64,000 nucleotides of DNA. Source: Burkholderiales bacterium. GTDB lineage: Bacteria; Pseudomonadota; Gammaproteobacteria; Burkholderiales; Burkholderiaceae_C. This document shows positions 19,895-28,652 of this stretch, piece by piece. The notes beneath the pieces are model-generated. The model saw only the letters and a list, made by a program, of their open reading frames with translations. It searched no databases and was not told where the DNA came from. Position 1 is the first letter of the stretch. Each line of letters starts with the position of its first letter. A program made the position numbers and the translations under genes. The stretch is from positions 1 through 64,000 of the forward strand of contig CANHVY010000020.1 in the NCBI GenBank assembly GCA_947464185.1, written 5' to 3'.

Positions 19895-20901
19895 TTCCAC
19901 ACCCCCGCGCCGCTGTTCATGATCTCTTCATAGGCATCGGCCACCTCGGGCCAGGGGGCGGCCTCGGCCACCTGCAGCGCGTGATCGATCTCGGCCTGCG
20001 CGGCCGCGTCGATGGCGTCGATGTCGGCCTGCGTGGCGCCCAGGGCCCTCAACTGGGCTTGGGTGACCAGCAGCGGGTCGTTGCGCTTGGCGGCTTCGAC
20101 CTCGGCCGGATCCCGATACGTGCCGGGATCCACCGACACATGGCCCTTGAAGCGGTAGGTCACGGCGTGCAGCAGGCGCGGCCCGCCACCGGCGCGGATC
20201 TCGGCCACCAACTGGGTCGCGGCAGCGTCCACCGCCGCCACGTCGTTGCCGTCCACCTTCAGCCCGGGCATGCCCAGGGCCTCGGCCCGCGCCGACACAC
20301 CGGCGCCGGCCGTCATGGGCGCGGTGGGTGTGGTGGCGGAGATGCGGTTGTCCTCACAGACGAACAGCACGGGCAGCCGGTAGACCTGCGCCCAGTTCAG
20401 CCCTTCCAGGAAGGGCCCGCGGTTGGCCGCGCCGTCGCCGAAGAAGCAGGCGACGATATGCGGCAGGCCGCGGATCTTCAGCGCATGCGCCGCGCCCGTG
20501 GCAATCGGAATGCCGGCGGCCACCACGCCGTTGGCGCCCAGCATGCCCACCGAGAAGTCGGCGATGTGCATCGAGCCGCCCTTGCCCTGGTTGTAGCCCG
20601 TGGCGCGGCCGAACAGCTCGCACATCATGCGCGCGGCGTCCGCCCCCTTGGCCAGCGTGTGGCCGTGCCCGCGGTGGGTGGAGGTCAGCAGGTCCTCGCG
20701 CTGCAGGTTGAAGCACACGCCCGCGGCCACGGCCTCCTGCCCGGTGGACAGGTGCAGCGGGCCGCGCACCAGAGCGGGCTTGGCGGAGGCCGCCAGGCCC
20801 CAGGCGGCCACGCCGCCCTGGCTGGCGACTTCGGCCGCATCCTCGAAGGCGCGGATGCGGCGCATCGACCGGTACAGGTCGAGCAATCGGTTCAATGGCA
20901 A
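19891..20901 (-). CDS. 2-oxoacid (acetoin/pyruvate-type) dehydrogenase E1, alpha subunit
   Basis: The alpha subunit carries the thiamine-diphosphate site. The 336-residue protein has RGHGHTLAKGAD and the diphosphate motif GDGAANRG at 155-162, ending EDN about 30 residues later. The start appears to be a TTG at 20899-20901, preceded 6 nt upstream by a clear AGGAG. The next ATG would remove residues the family normally has. It is the first gene of an apparent operon: E1 alpha, E1 beta, DctP, DctQM. AcoA-like acetoin dehydrogenase is the nearest familiar type, but the substrate cannot be read from sequence. Confidence 0.9.
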   Translation of the reverse strand: MPLNRLLDLYRSMRRIRAFEDAAEVASQGGVAAWGLAASAKPALVRGPLHLSTGQEAVAAGVCFNLQREDLLTSTHRGHGHTLAKGADAARMMCELFGRATGYNQGKGGSMHIADFSVGMLGANGVVAAGIPIATGAAHALKIRGLPHIVACFFGDGAANRGPFLEGLNWAQVYRLPVLFVCEDNRISATTPTAPMTAGAGVSARAEALGMPGLKVDGNDVAAVDAAATQLVAEIRAGGGPRLLHAVTYRFKGHVSVDPGTYRDPAEVEAAKRNDPLLVTQAQLRALGATQADIDAIDAAAQAEIDHALQVAEAAPWPEVADAYEEIMNSGAGVWK

Positions 20902-21052
20902 AGTGGGCTCCTGCAGGGCGGATGTCGGGCTGACGGGCGGCCTGAAGCCGGCAGCGTCAGCGGGGGGCGCACCGCGCCTGCTGATGAATGCGCATCAACG
21001 TGATTCTTGCACCTGACGACCCTGATCTGTCTACGGGCAAGCCCTGCATCGC

Positions 21053-21454
21053 TCAGGCCCTGCAATCCACCACGCGCAGCCCCAGATGCTCCTCAAAGCC
21101 GTCAAAGTCGCGATCACTGTGCAGCAGTTGCAGGCCGTCCTCCAGACACCGCGTGGCGATGATCACATCCACCGTTCCGCGCACGGTCACGCCCTGGGCG
21201 CGCAGCTTGCGGAAGTTGCGTGCCGCCTGCACCGCAAGGTCTTCTCCGCACAGTGAGATCTGACGCAACCGTCCGAGCATGCGCCTTGTTTCGTTGAATC
21301 CGCGGTCGTCCTTGAAGCCTCGCAGGACCTCCGCCAGGATCAGGTCGCCCACCACCAGTTCTTCAACGCCCAAGCGATGGTCCAGCCATTGGGCCTGCGG
21401 CGTGGGCTGATTGCGAAAGAAATCGATCCAGACGCTGGAGTCGACCAGGATCAT
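21053..21454 (-). CDS. vapC: VapC-type PIN-domain toxin ribonuclease
   Basis: VapC toxins are PIN-domain nucleases that cut specific RNAs when their antitoxin is lost. The 133-residue protein begins MILVDSSVWIDFF with the first acidic residue at 5. Other PIN carboxylates appear in LILAEVLRG and HSDRDFDGF. ATG 21454 is the start; its ATGA overlaps the stop of the antitoxin gene, so the pair is translationally coupled. The size and motif set fit a complete toxin. Confidence 0.9.
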   Translation of the reverse strand: MILVDSSVWIDFFRNQPTPQAQWLDHRLGVEELVVGDLILAEVLRGFKDDRGFNETRRMLGRLRQISLCGEDLAVQAARNFRKLRAQGVTVRGTVDVIIATRCLEDGLQLLHSDRDFDGFEEHLGLRVVDCRA

Positions 21455-21645
21455 CGGTCGCGTCTCATGGCGTCCAGGTCGCCTTCCCACTCGTACTTGC
21501 CGCGCAGCTTGCGCAACTCGGTCTGCTGCTTGAGCCGCAACAGCGTCCTTAATCCGAGTTCAACGGCCTCGCGCTTGGTTTTCAAGCCTGTGGCCTGCAG
21601 CGTGGCGGCCATGAGTTTGTCGTCGATCACGATGTTGGTTCGCAT
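21451..21645 (-). CDS. vapB: VapB-type antitoxin
   Basis: This 64-residue protein (MRTNIVIDDKLMAATL...) has the ribbon-helix-helix N-terminus typical of VapB family 2 antitoxins, with GLKTKREAVELGLRTLL in the dimerising helices. The C-terminal part (RKLRGKYEWEGDLDAMRRDR) should wrap the toxin. ATG 21645 is chosen over an in-frame ATG nine codons earlier because RHH antitoxins start this way. A perfect 14-bp palindrome 32 bp upstream is a likely autoregulatory site. Confidence 0.88.
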   Translation of the reverse strand: MRTNIVIDDKLMAATLQATGLKTKREAVELGLRTLLRLKQQTELRKLRGKYEWEGDLDAMRRDR

Positions 21646-21676
21646 GGGGCAAGCCTTGTCTTCGAGATACACATTC

Positions 21677-21690
21677 TAGGGAGTTCCCTA
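21677..21690. promoter_or_regulatory. 14-bp palindrome, candidate VapBC operator
   Basis: TAGGGAGTTCCCTA is a 6-bp inverted repeat with a 2-bp spacer. It lies between vapB and the divergent proC gene. On the minus strand it partly overlaps TAGAAT (21673-21678), a good -10 element for vapB. RHH antitoxins usually repress their own promoter by binding such short palindromes. Confidence 0.5.
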
Positions 21691-21731
21691 CACACCGCAG
21701 GTGCTCGCTGCCGAGATACGATCTCCTGGTC

Positions 21732-22556
21732 ATGACCGCATCCGCAACCCCCCATACGCTTCCCCCTATTACTTTCATCGGCGGCGGCAACATGGCCCTG
21801 GCGATCCTGGGCGGTTTGCGCCGCGGGGGTGCGCCGGCCGAGGGCTTCATCGTGGTGGAGCCGCATGCGCCGCAGCGCCAGAGGTTGCAGGCCGAACTGG
21901 GCATTGAGCCCCTGGCCGTGGCGGATGCCTCGCTGGCGGAGGCGGGCCTGGTGGTCTGGGCCGTGAAGCCGCAGATGTTTGCCGAGGCGGCTGCGCCCTG
22001 TGCGCCCTTCGTGGGGGCTGCGCTGCAGCTGAGCATCATGGCCGGCATCCGCAGCGAGGTGATCGTCACCGCCTCGGGCAGCCCGCGCGTGGTGCGCGCC
22101 ATGCCCAACACCCCGGCGCTGATCGGCCGCGGCATCGCCGGGCTGTACGCCCGCGAGGCCGTCACCGAGGCCGACCGCGCGCAGGTGCAGGCCGTGCTGG
22201 CGCCCACCGGCAGCACGCTGTGGGTGGCGCAGGAGCGCGACCTCGACGCCGTGACCGCGCTGTCAGGCTCGGGCCCGGCCTATGTCTTCTATTTCATCGA
22301 GGCCATGATGCAGGCCGGCGCCGAGATGGGGCTGGAGCCGGCACAGGCCCGTCGCCTGGCGCAGGAGACTTTCGCCGGCGCGGCGGCCCTGGCCGCGCAA
22401 TCAGACGAGCCGCCCGAAGTGCTGCGCGAGCGCGTCACCTCCAAGGGCGGCACCACCTACGCCGCGCTCAGCTCGCTGGAGGCTAGCGGCGTGAAGGCCG
22501 CGTTCGTGCGCGCGCTGCACGCGGCCAGAGACCGGGCTGAAGAGCTGGGCCGGTGA
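21732..22556 (+). CDS. proC: pyrroline-5-carboxylate reductase
   Basis: ProC performs the last step of proline synthesis, reducing pyrroline-5-carboxylate with NAD(P)H. The 274-residue protein has the Rossmann motif FIGGGNMALAIL near the start. It also has VWAVKPQ, RAMPNTPALIGRG and the C-terminal dimerisation helices with the signature around ALSGSGPAYVFYFIEAM. TSKGGTTYAAL near the C-terminus is another family mark. The start is ATG 21732. It is divergent from vapBC and convergent with recD. Confidence 0.95.
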   Translation: MTASATPHTLPPITFIGGGNMALAILGGLRRGGAPAEGFIVVEPHAPQRQRLQAELGIEPLAVADASLAEAGLVVWAVKPQMFAEAAAPCAPFVGAALQLSIMAGIRSEVIVTASGSPRVVRAMPNTPALIGRGIAGLYAREAVTEADRAQVQAVLAPTGSTLWVAQERDLDAVTALSGSGPAYVFYFIEAMMQAGAEMGLEPAQARRLAQETFAGAAALAAQSDEPPEVLRERVTSKGGTTYAALSSLEASGVKAAFVRALHAARDRAEELGR

Positions 22557-22599
22557 GCGTGCGGCCTGATGCCTGCTTCGCTGGGCATGGCGCAGGCTT

Positions 22600-24684
22600 T
22601 CAGGGCCACTGAAGACCAGGGACATCGGTTGACGCACCGGCACTCGCGGCGCGTGGCGCAGTCCGTTGCACCGCCTGCTGCAGCACGTCCATGCGTCCTT
22701 CCGGCGCCACCAGCGTGAACCTCACCCGCGCCCGGGTGATCGCCGTGTAGAGCAGTTCCCGCGTGACCACCGCGCTCATGTGGCCGGGCAGCACCAGGGC
22801 GACGTGGTCGAATTCGGAGCCCTGGGACTTGTGGACTGTCATGGCGAAGACGGTTTCCACGTCCTGCAGCCGGGACGGCAGCACCCAGCGGATGCCGCCC
22901 AGGCCGTCGGGGAAGGCCACGCGCAGCGGGGGCTCCCCGGAGCCACCCGACGGGCCGTGCAGTGTCACGCCGACATCGCCGTTCATCAACCCCAGGGCGT
23001 AGTCGTTGCGGGTGACCATCACAGGCCGGCCCAGGAACCAGCCCTCGGCGCTGGGAATCAGGCCTTCGGCTGCCAGGGCCTGGGCGATGCGGCGGTTGAC
23101 TGCTTCCACGCCCTGCGGGCCGCCGCGCACCGCGCACAGCACCTGGAAGTGCCCGGCGGCCTTCAGCACCTGCTGGGCCCAGGCGTCATGGTCGCCCTGG
23201 GCTGCGCCCGCAGACGGCCGCTGCTGGCGCAACACCGCGAATGTGTGGCGCCATCCGGAGGCAGATTCCAGCGCCAGCGCCGACAGGGCCTGGCCGCGCG
23301 CATCCAGCGCGACGAGGGCCAGGTCGGGCAGGGCTTGCGCCAGCAACTGCCGGGCCAGCGCGGCCTGGCCGGCGTTGACGGCCTGCGCCAGGCGGCCGAT
23401 GCCGCTGCCCTCGCCAAAACGGTGGCTCCTGCGCAGCTTGACGATGGCCTGATCGGCCGGCTGGCCTTCGGGGTCGGTCGTCGAGTCGCCCACGTCCTGG
23501 CCCGCGACCTGCTTCACCCAGGCGCGGGTGGCCGGGGTGTAGTGGCCGCCGTCCGCGCGCCGGCACAGGGTGCCGAGCACCGCGCCGGCTTCCACCGAGG
23601 CGAGCTGGTCCTTGTCGCCCAGCAGCACCAGGCGGGCGTGGCGGGGCAGCGCCTCCAGCACGGCGGCCATCATCTCCAGGTCCACCATCGAAGCCTCATC
23701 GATCACCAGCACGTCCAGGGGCAGCTTGTGCTGCGCGTGGTGGCGGAAGTGCCGCGAGCCCGGCTTCACCCCGAGCAGCCGGTGCAGCGTGCCCACCTCG
23801 CGGGGCAGGTGGGCCAGCAGCGCAGGGCCGCCCGGCAGGGCGTCTAGCGCGAGCTTGCTGCGCGCCGTGGCGACGGATTCGGCCAGGCGCGCTGCCGCCT
23901 TGCCGGTGGGGGCGGCCAAGCGGATGCGTAGCGGGCGGGCGGCGGGCCGCTGCAGCGCCAGGTGCTGCAGCACCGCCAGCAGCTTCACCACCGTGGTGGT
24001 CTTGCCCGTGCCCGGGCCGCCCGTGATGAGGGCGAACGCGTGGCGGGCCGCCAGGGCGCAGGCGATCTTCTGCCAGTCGGGGCCGCTGCCGTCGCTCGCG
24101 CCCTGGTTCAGCGGCACGGCCGGAAAGAGAGCGTCGAGCGCCTCACGCAGCGCGTCGTCGTCCTCAGCGCGTGGCCCGGCGGGCGTGTGCCCCGACAGCG
24201 GCGGCTCCTGCAGGCGCTGGGCGAGTGCTTGCTGGATCGTCTGTTCGCACCGCCAATGCCGCCGCAGGAGCAGACACCCATCGGCCAGCACCAGGGGCGT
24301 GCTGCCGTCACCGTTGTCCTGGCCATTCATGTCAACCACAGCAGGGTGCGTCTGCAGCGCGGCCAGCCAGGCCGGCAGGGTCACGCCAGTCAATACCTCG
24401 GTGGGCTGCGGCGGCGCGGGGCTGTCGTCGCCCGCAGAGACGCGTTCGCGCCAGCCTTCGGGCGGCAGGTCCAGGGCCCAGGTCGGGTCGGCCAAGGCGG
24501 CGGCCAGATCCAGCCGCACCTGGCCGCGGCCGACCTGGTGGCTGAGCAGGGCCGCGGCCAGGTGGACCAGCGGGTCCTGCCCGGTGCCAGTGGGCGCGAT
24601 GAAGTCCGCGAAGGCGACGTCCAGTTCGCGCAGCCAGCCCGCGTCCGTCCAGGCGCGCAGCACTTGCGACATCGCCGTGGTCAT
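22600..24684 (-). CDS. recD: exodeoxyribonuclease V alpha subunit RecD
   Basis: RecD is the 5'-3' helicase of RecBCD, which processes double-strand ends for recombination and degrades foreign linear DNA. The 694-residue protein has Walker A ITGGPGTGKTTT at about 217-228, the DEASMVD motif and C-terminal helicase motif VHKSQGSEFDHVALVLPG. It is longer than E. coli RecD (608). Its ATG overlaps the recB stop as ATGA. It is the last gene of the recC-recB-recD operon. Confidence 0.94.
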   Translation of the reverse strand: MTTAMSQVLRAWTDAGWLRELDVAFADFIAPTGTGQDPLVHLAAALLSHQVGRGQVRLDLAAALADPTWALDLPPEGWRERVSAGDDSPAPPQPTEVLTGVTLPAWLAALQTHPAVVDMNGQDNGDGSTPLVLADGCLLLRRHWRCEQTIQQALAQRLQEPPLSGHTPAGPRAEDDDALREALDALFPAVPLNQGASDGSGPDWQKIACALAARHAFALITGGPGTGKTTTVVKLLAVLQHLALQRPAARPLRIRLAAPTGKAAARLAESVATARSKLALDALPGGPALLAHLPREVGTLHRLLGVKPGSRHFRHHAQHKLPLDVLVIDEASMVDLEMMAAVLEALPRHARLVLLGDKDQLASVEAGAVLGTLCRRADGGHYTPATRAWVKQVAGQDVGDSTTDPEGQPADQAIVKLRRSHRFGEGSGIGRLAQAVNAGQAALARQLLAQALPDLALVALDARGQALSALALESASGWRHTFAVLRQQRPSAGAAQGDHDAWAQQVLKAAGHFQVLCAVRGGPQGVEAVNRRIAQALAAEGLIPSAEGWFLGRPVMVTRNDYALGLMNGDVGVTLHGPSGGSGEPPLRVAFPDGLGGIRWVLPSRLQDVETVFAMTVHKSQGSEFDHVALVLPGHMSAVVTRELLYTAITRARVRFTLVAPEGRMDVLQQAVQRTAPRAASAGASTDVPGLQWP

Positions 24685-27600
24685 GCGACGCTCCCGCTGA
24701 ACATCTGGTCCAGCGCCTCGATCAGCGCCCAGGGCGGGCGCTCCACATGCAGGCCCTGCCCGGGGGCGGCGTGGCCGCGCAGAAAGAGGTAGACCGCGCC
24801 ACCCACGTGGCGCGCGTAGTCGTAGTCCGCCAGGCGTGAGCGCAGCAGGCGGTGCAGGGCAAAGACGTAGAGCACCGCCTGCAGGTCGTAGCGCTTGTCC
24901 AGCATCACCTGGCGCATGCGCTGCGGCGTGTAGTCGGCATCGGTGGGCCCGAGCCAGTTCGATTTGTGGTCGGCCACGAAGTAGCGGCCGTCATGCTCGA
25001 ACACCAGGTCGATGAAGCCCTTGAGCATGCCGTTGAGCGTGTGCGCCGACAACGCCGGCCGGGGCGCGCTGGCTAGGGTGTGTCGGCGTACCAGCGCGTC
25101 CAGTCGGCGCAGCGGCACCTGCGGTGCGGGGAACCAGAACTCCATCTCCACTTTCACCGAGCGCAGTGAAGACGGGGCCACGGCCGGGGTGGGGCTGTCG
25201 CACGCGCCGGCGGCGGTGGAGGAGGAGGCTTCGTCGGCTGATGCGGCACCCAGGGGCAGCGGCGTCACCAGCCACTGTTGGAGCCAGCGGTGCAGCTGCG
25301 GTGCCCAACGGCCGTAGCCCGCGAGCTGGCATCGGCGCTGCACCTGCGCGCGCAGCTCGGCAGCTTGTTCGGCCGCGCGGTCGAAGCCCTCCTGTCCCGC
25401 CCACTCCAGCAGGCTGTGCAGGAAGCTGCCCGGCCCGGCCCCGCGTGGGAAGTCGTGCAGCAGGCCGGTGGAGGCCGCTGCAGCTTCGCCAGCGTATGCG
25501 GCCAGGGCCGACTCAGCGCGGCCGGTACTCGCAGAGGCTGGCGCGCTCGGCTGAGTGCCCTGATCAAAGCCTTCTGCTTCGGCTTGCGGGGTCGTTGCCA
25601 CCGCACGGGTGCTGCCCGCCCTGGCCGAACCCAGATCGTCTTCCTGCACCTCCTCCAAGAAGGTCTCCGCCTGCGCGCTGTCAGCGGCGGGGGTGGCACC
25701 CAGCCCGCCCAGCATGGCGGAGTAGCTGGTGAAGCCCCAGGCTTCGGCTGGGCGCGCGGGCAGCGCGGGCGGGTTGCGCCAGACGGTGGTCGGGACGTCG
25801 GTCTGCCATCGGGGCACATCGTCCGGGCTGGGCGTGGTGATGGCGATGGCGGGCTCTTCCCCGCGCAGCCGCTGCAGCGCACCGTGCAAGCCCTCGGCGG
25901 CCAAGACCTGTGCGCTGCCCAGCAGGTGGCCCAGCGCGCTGTGCTCCAGGCCCTTGACCTGCGCCGCACCCACCCAGGTGGCAAAGCGCGCCCGGGTCAA
26001 GGCGACGTAGAGCTTGCGCAGGTCTTCGCGCACACGCTCGGCATCCACGTGCGCCAGCGTGTGGGCATCGGCTGTCAGGTGCAGGTGGAGCCTGGGAGGC
26101 GGCGGGCTGCCCTGGCCCTCGGCCTCGCCGGGCGGGTCCGTGGCGCCGGCTGCGGCGGGGCCCCAATCGGTATCGCGCCAGACAAAGGGCGGGTCGTCAT
26201 CGGCCTTCGCCGGCCGGCAGGCGCTGGCAAAGGGCAGGAAGACCAGCGGGTACTCCATGCCCTTGGACTTGTGGATGGTCACCACCTTCACCAGCTGCTC
26301 GTCGCTTTCCAGGCGCACACGGCGGCCATCGTCGGTGTCGGTGTCGTCCTGGCGCAGCTGCGCCAGGTGCCGGATCAGCGCCTGGGGGCCGTCCAGCCGG
26401 GGGCTGACCTGCTGCAGCAACTCGGCCAGGTGCAGCAGGTCGGTCAGCTCACGCTCGCAGCCGTCCGCCAGCAGGCGCGTGGCGATGCCGTGCAGGTGGA
26501 TCCAGCGCCGCAGCATGGGCAGCACGCCCTGGCGCAGCCAGGTCTCGTGGCAGGCGCGGCATTGCTGCACGCGGGCCTCCCAGGCCGTGTCGTCGCGGCG
26601 CAGCGCGTCCAGCTCGGCCCAGCTCAGGCCCAGTGCCGGTGTGGCCAGGGCTGCGCGCAACAGGCGCTCATCCTCGGGTGCGGCGCAGGCGGCCAGCCAG
26701 CGCTGCAGTTCGGCCGCCATGGGGCTGCGGTAGACCGAACCCTGGTCCGACAGGTAGACGCTGCGCACGCCGCGCGCGCTCAGCGCGTCACGCACGGCGC
26801 GGGCCTCGCGGCCGGTGCTCACCAGCACCGCCATGTCGCCCGGCTGTACCGGGTGCAGCGTGCCGTCGGGCTGGACGAAGCCGGCCTGCTGTTGCTGGCC
26901 GGCGTGCAGCAGGCGCACCATCTCGCGTGCGCACAGCTCGGCCAGATGCTCGCGGTGGCGCTCGGAGCCCAGTGCTTCCTCGGCTTCGACGCACCAGAAG
27001 GTCAGGGCGGGCGTGTCCACGCCGCCGCCGGCCTGCCAGCGTTCGCTGCGCCCGCGTGCGGCCACCGCGTGGAAGGGCAGCAGGTTCTCCCCATCGCCTT
27101 GGCCCTCCTTCAGGCGGTAGCCGAAGGCCCCTTGTGCCTGGCCTTCAGCCTGGCTGAACACGCGGTTGACGGCTTGCACCATGGCGGCCGTGGAGCGGAA
27201 GTTGGTGCCCAGCGTGGCGTGCCGGCCCTGGGTCTGGCGCCGCGCGGCCAGGTAGGTGTGGATGTCCGCGCCGCGGAAGGCGTAGATGGACTGCTTGGGG
27301 TCGCCGATCAGCACCAGCGCGGTGGACGGGTCGTTGCGCTGTACGCCGTAGATCGTGTCGAAGATGCGCACCTGCAGCGGGTCGGTGTCCTGGAACTCGT
27401 CGATCAGCGCCACCGGGAACTGCTGGCGGATACGCGCGGCCAGCACCGGCCCGTTGGGCCTGCGCAGCGCGGCGTCCAGGCGCACCAGCAGGTCCTGATA
27501 GCCCATCACCGCGTGGCGCGCCTTCTCTTGCGCCATGCGCTGCGCGCACCACACCGCGGCGTGGCGCAGCAGCTCGGTGCGGGCTGTGGGCAGGTGTTTC

Positions 27601-28652
27601 AGCGTGCCCAGCAGGCTGACCATGTGGTCGAGTGCCGGATGCTGGGGGGGCTCGCCCTGCCGCCAGACTTCTGCCAGTCCTTGCGGCGTCAGACGGGTCC
27701 AGGCCGTGCTGTCGGGCTTGAAGGGCAGGACCGCGTCGCCCGCGGACCAGTCCCGCAGCGCCTGGAGCCACGCCTGGTAGTACCTGGCTTGAAGGCGCTT
27801 GCCGTCCGCGGCCTTGGCCTTGACGGCGGTGTCGAGCAGCTCCTGCAACTCGTCGGCCCACACCCGCCACGGCGCCTTCAGCACCTGCACCTGCTGTGTG
27901 GCTTCGTCAGCCGCCTCGCGCAGGGCGCGGGCGGGGTCGGCGGGCATGCCGTCCTCGGCCAGGGTCTCGGCCCAGGGGAGCAGCTTTTTCAATGCCTTGC
28001 GCAAGTCTTCGGGCGTGGCCCACCAGCCGGCCACCGCGGCGGCCTGGGCGCCGTTCAGCGGGTACAGGAAGTGGCGCCACCAGTCGCGCACCACCTCGTC
28101 ATGCAGCGCGCTCTCGTCGGTCTGCAGCGTCTGCAGGAACAGGCTGTCGCTGTCAAAGGCATGTTCGCGCAGCATGCGCTGGCACCAGCTGTGGATAGTG
28201 GACACGGCGGCCTCGTCCATCCACTCGGCGGCCAGACGCAGCGTGCGTGCCTGGGCGGGCCACTGTGCGCTCGGGAAGCACGCACGCAGGTCGTGCGGCA
28301 CATCCTCGCCAGGCTGACGCTCGGGCACTTCACCTGGCATCTGCTCGAAGGCCGCAGCGGCCTCGGCCAGGCGACGGCGGATGCGGTCGCGCAGTTCCTT
28401 GGCGGCTGCGTCAGTGAAGGTCACCACCAGGATCTCCGGCGGCGTCAGCGGCCGGCTGAAAGCGTGCGGCCCTCCATGGCCGAGCACCAGGCGCAACACC
28501 AGCGTGGCGATGGTGAAGGTCTTGCCCGTGCCGGCGCTGGCCTCCACCAGGCGGCTGCCGCGCAGCGGGAAACTCAGGGGTTGCAGCAGCGGCGGCGCGC
28601 TGTGAGAGTGGTGCGCGCCGCCTGCGCTGTCCCTGGTGTCTGCGCTGTTCAA
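24681..28652 (-). CDS. recB: exodeoxyribonuclease V beta subunit RecB
   Basis: RecB is the 3'-5' helicase and nuclease of RecBCD. The 1,323-residue protein has Walker A EASAGTGKTFT at about 37-47, UvrD-type helicase motifs (ALIDEFQDTDP, IGDPKQSIYAFRGAD, TIHKSKGMEYP) and a C-terminal nuclease domain. The latter includes ADHKSNWLG near 1225, retaining the Asp and Lys of the DxK pair. The start is a TTG at 28650-28652 overlapping the recC stop; a strong GAGGAGG lies just upstream. This explains why no ATG is found at the expected place. A linker at about 1000-1110 is Ala/Ser-rich and variable. Confidence 0.95.
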   Translation of the reverse strand: MNSADTRDSAGGAHHSHSAPPLLQPLSFPLRGSRLVEASAGTGKTFTIATLVLRLVLGHGGPHAFSRPLTPPEILVVTFTDAAAKELRDRIRRRLAEAAAAFEQMPGEVPERQPGEDVPHDLRACFPSAQWPAQARTLRLAAEWMDEAAVSTIHSWCQRMLREHAFDSDSLFLQTLQTDESALHDEVVRDWWRHFLYPLNGAQAAAVAGWWATPEDLRKALKKLLPWAETLAEDGMPADPARALREAADEATQQVQVLKAPWRVWADELQELLDTAVKAKAADGKRLQARYYQAWLQALRDWSAGDAVLPFKPDSTAWTRLTPQGLAEVWRQGEPPQHPALDHMVSLLGTLKHLPTARTELLRHAAVWCAQRMAQEKARHAVMGYQDLLVRLDAALRRPNGPVLAARIRQQFPVALIDEFQDTDPLQVRIFDTIYGVQRNDPSTALVLIGDPKQSIYAFRGADIHTYLAARRQTQGRHATLGTNFRSTAAMVQAVNRVFSQAEGQAQGAFGYRLKEGQGDGENLLPFHAVAARGRSERWQAGGGVDTPALTFWCVEAEEALGSERHREHLAELCAREMVRLLHAGQQQQAGFVQPDGTLHPVQPGDMAVLVSTGREARAVRDALSARGVRSVYLSDQGSVYRSPMAAELQRWLAACAAPEDERLLRAALATPALGLSWAELDALRRDDTAWEARVQQCRACHETWLRQGVLPMLRRWIHLHGIATRLLADGCERELTDLLHLAELLQQVSPRLDGPQALIRHLAQLRQDDTDTDDGRRVRLESDEQLVKVVTIHKSKGMEYPLVFLPFASACRPAKADDDPPFVWRDTDWGPAAAGATDPPGEAEGQGSPPPPRLHLHLTADAHTLAHVDAERVREDLRKLYVALTRARFATWVGAAQVKGLEHSALGHLLGSAQVLAAEGLHGALQRLRGEEPAIAITTPSPDDVPRWQTDVPTTVWRNPPALPARPAEAWGFTSYSAMLGGLGATPAADSAQAETFLEEVQEDDLGSARAGSTRAVATTPQAEAEGFDQGTQPSAPASASTGRAESALAAYAGEAAAASTGLLHDFPRGAGPGSFLHSLLEWAGQEGFDRAAEQAAELRAQVQRRCQLAGYGRWAPQLHRWLQQWLVTPLPLGAASADEASSSTAAGACDSPTPAVAPSSLRSVKVEMEFWFPAPQVPLRRLDALVRRHTLASAPRPALSAHTLNGMLKGFIDLVFEHDGRYFVADHKSNWLGPTDADYTPQRMRQVMLDKRYDLQAVLYVFALHRLLRSRLADYDYARHVGGAVYLFLRGHAAPGQGLHVERPPWALIEALDQMFSGSVA

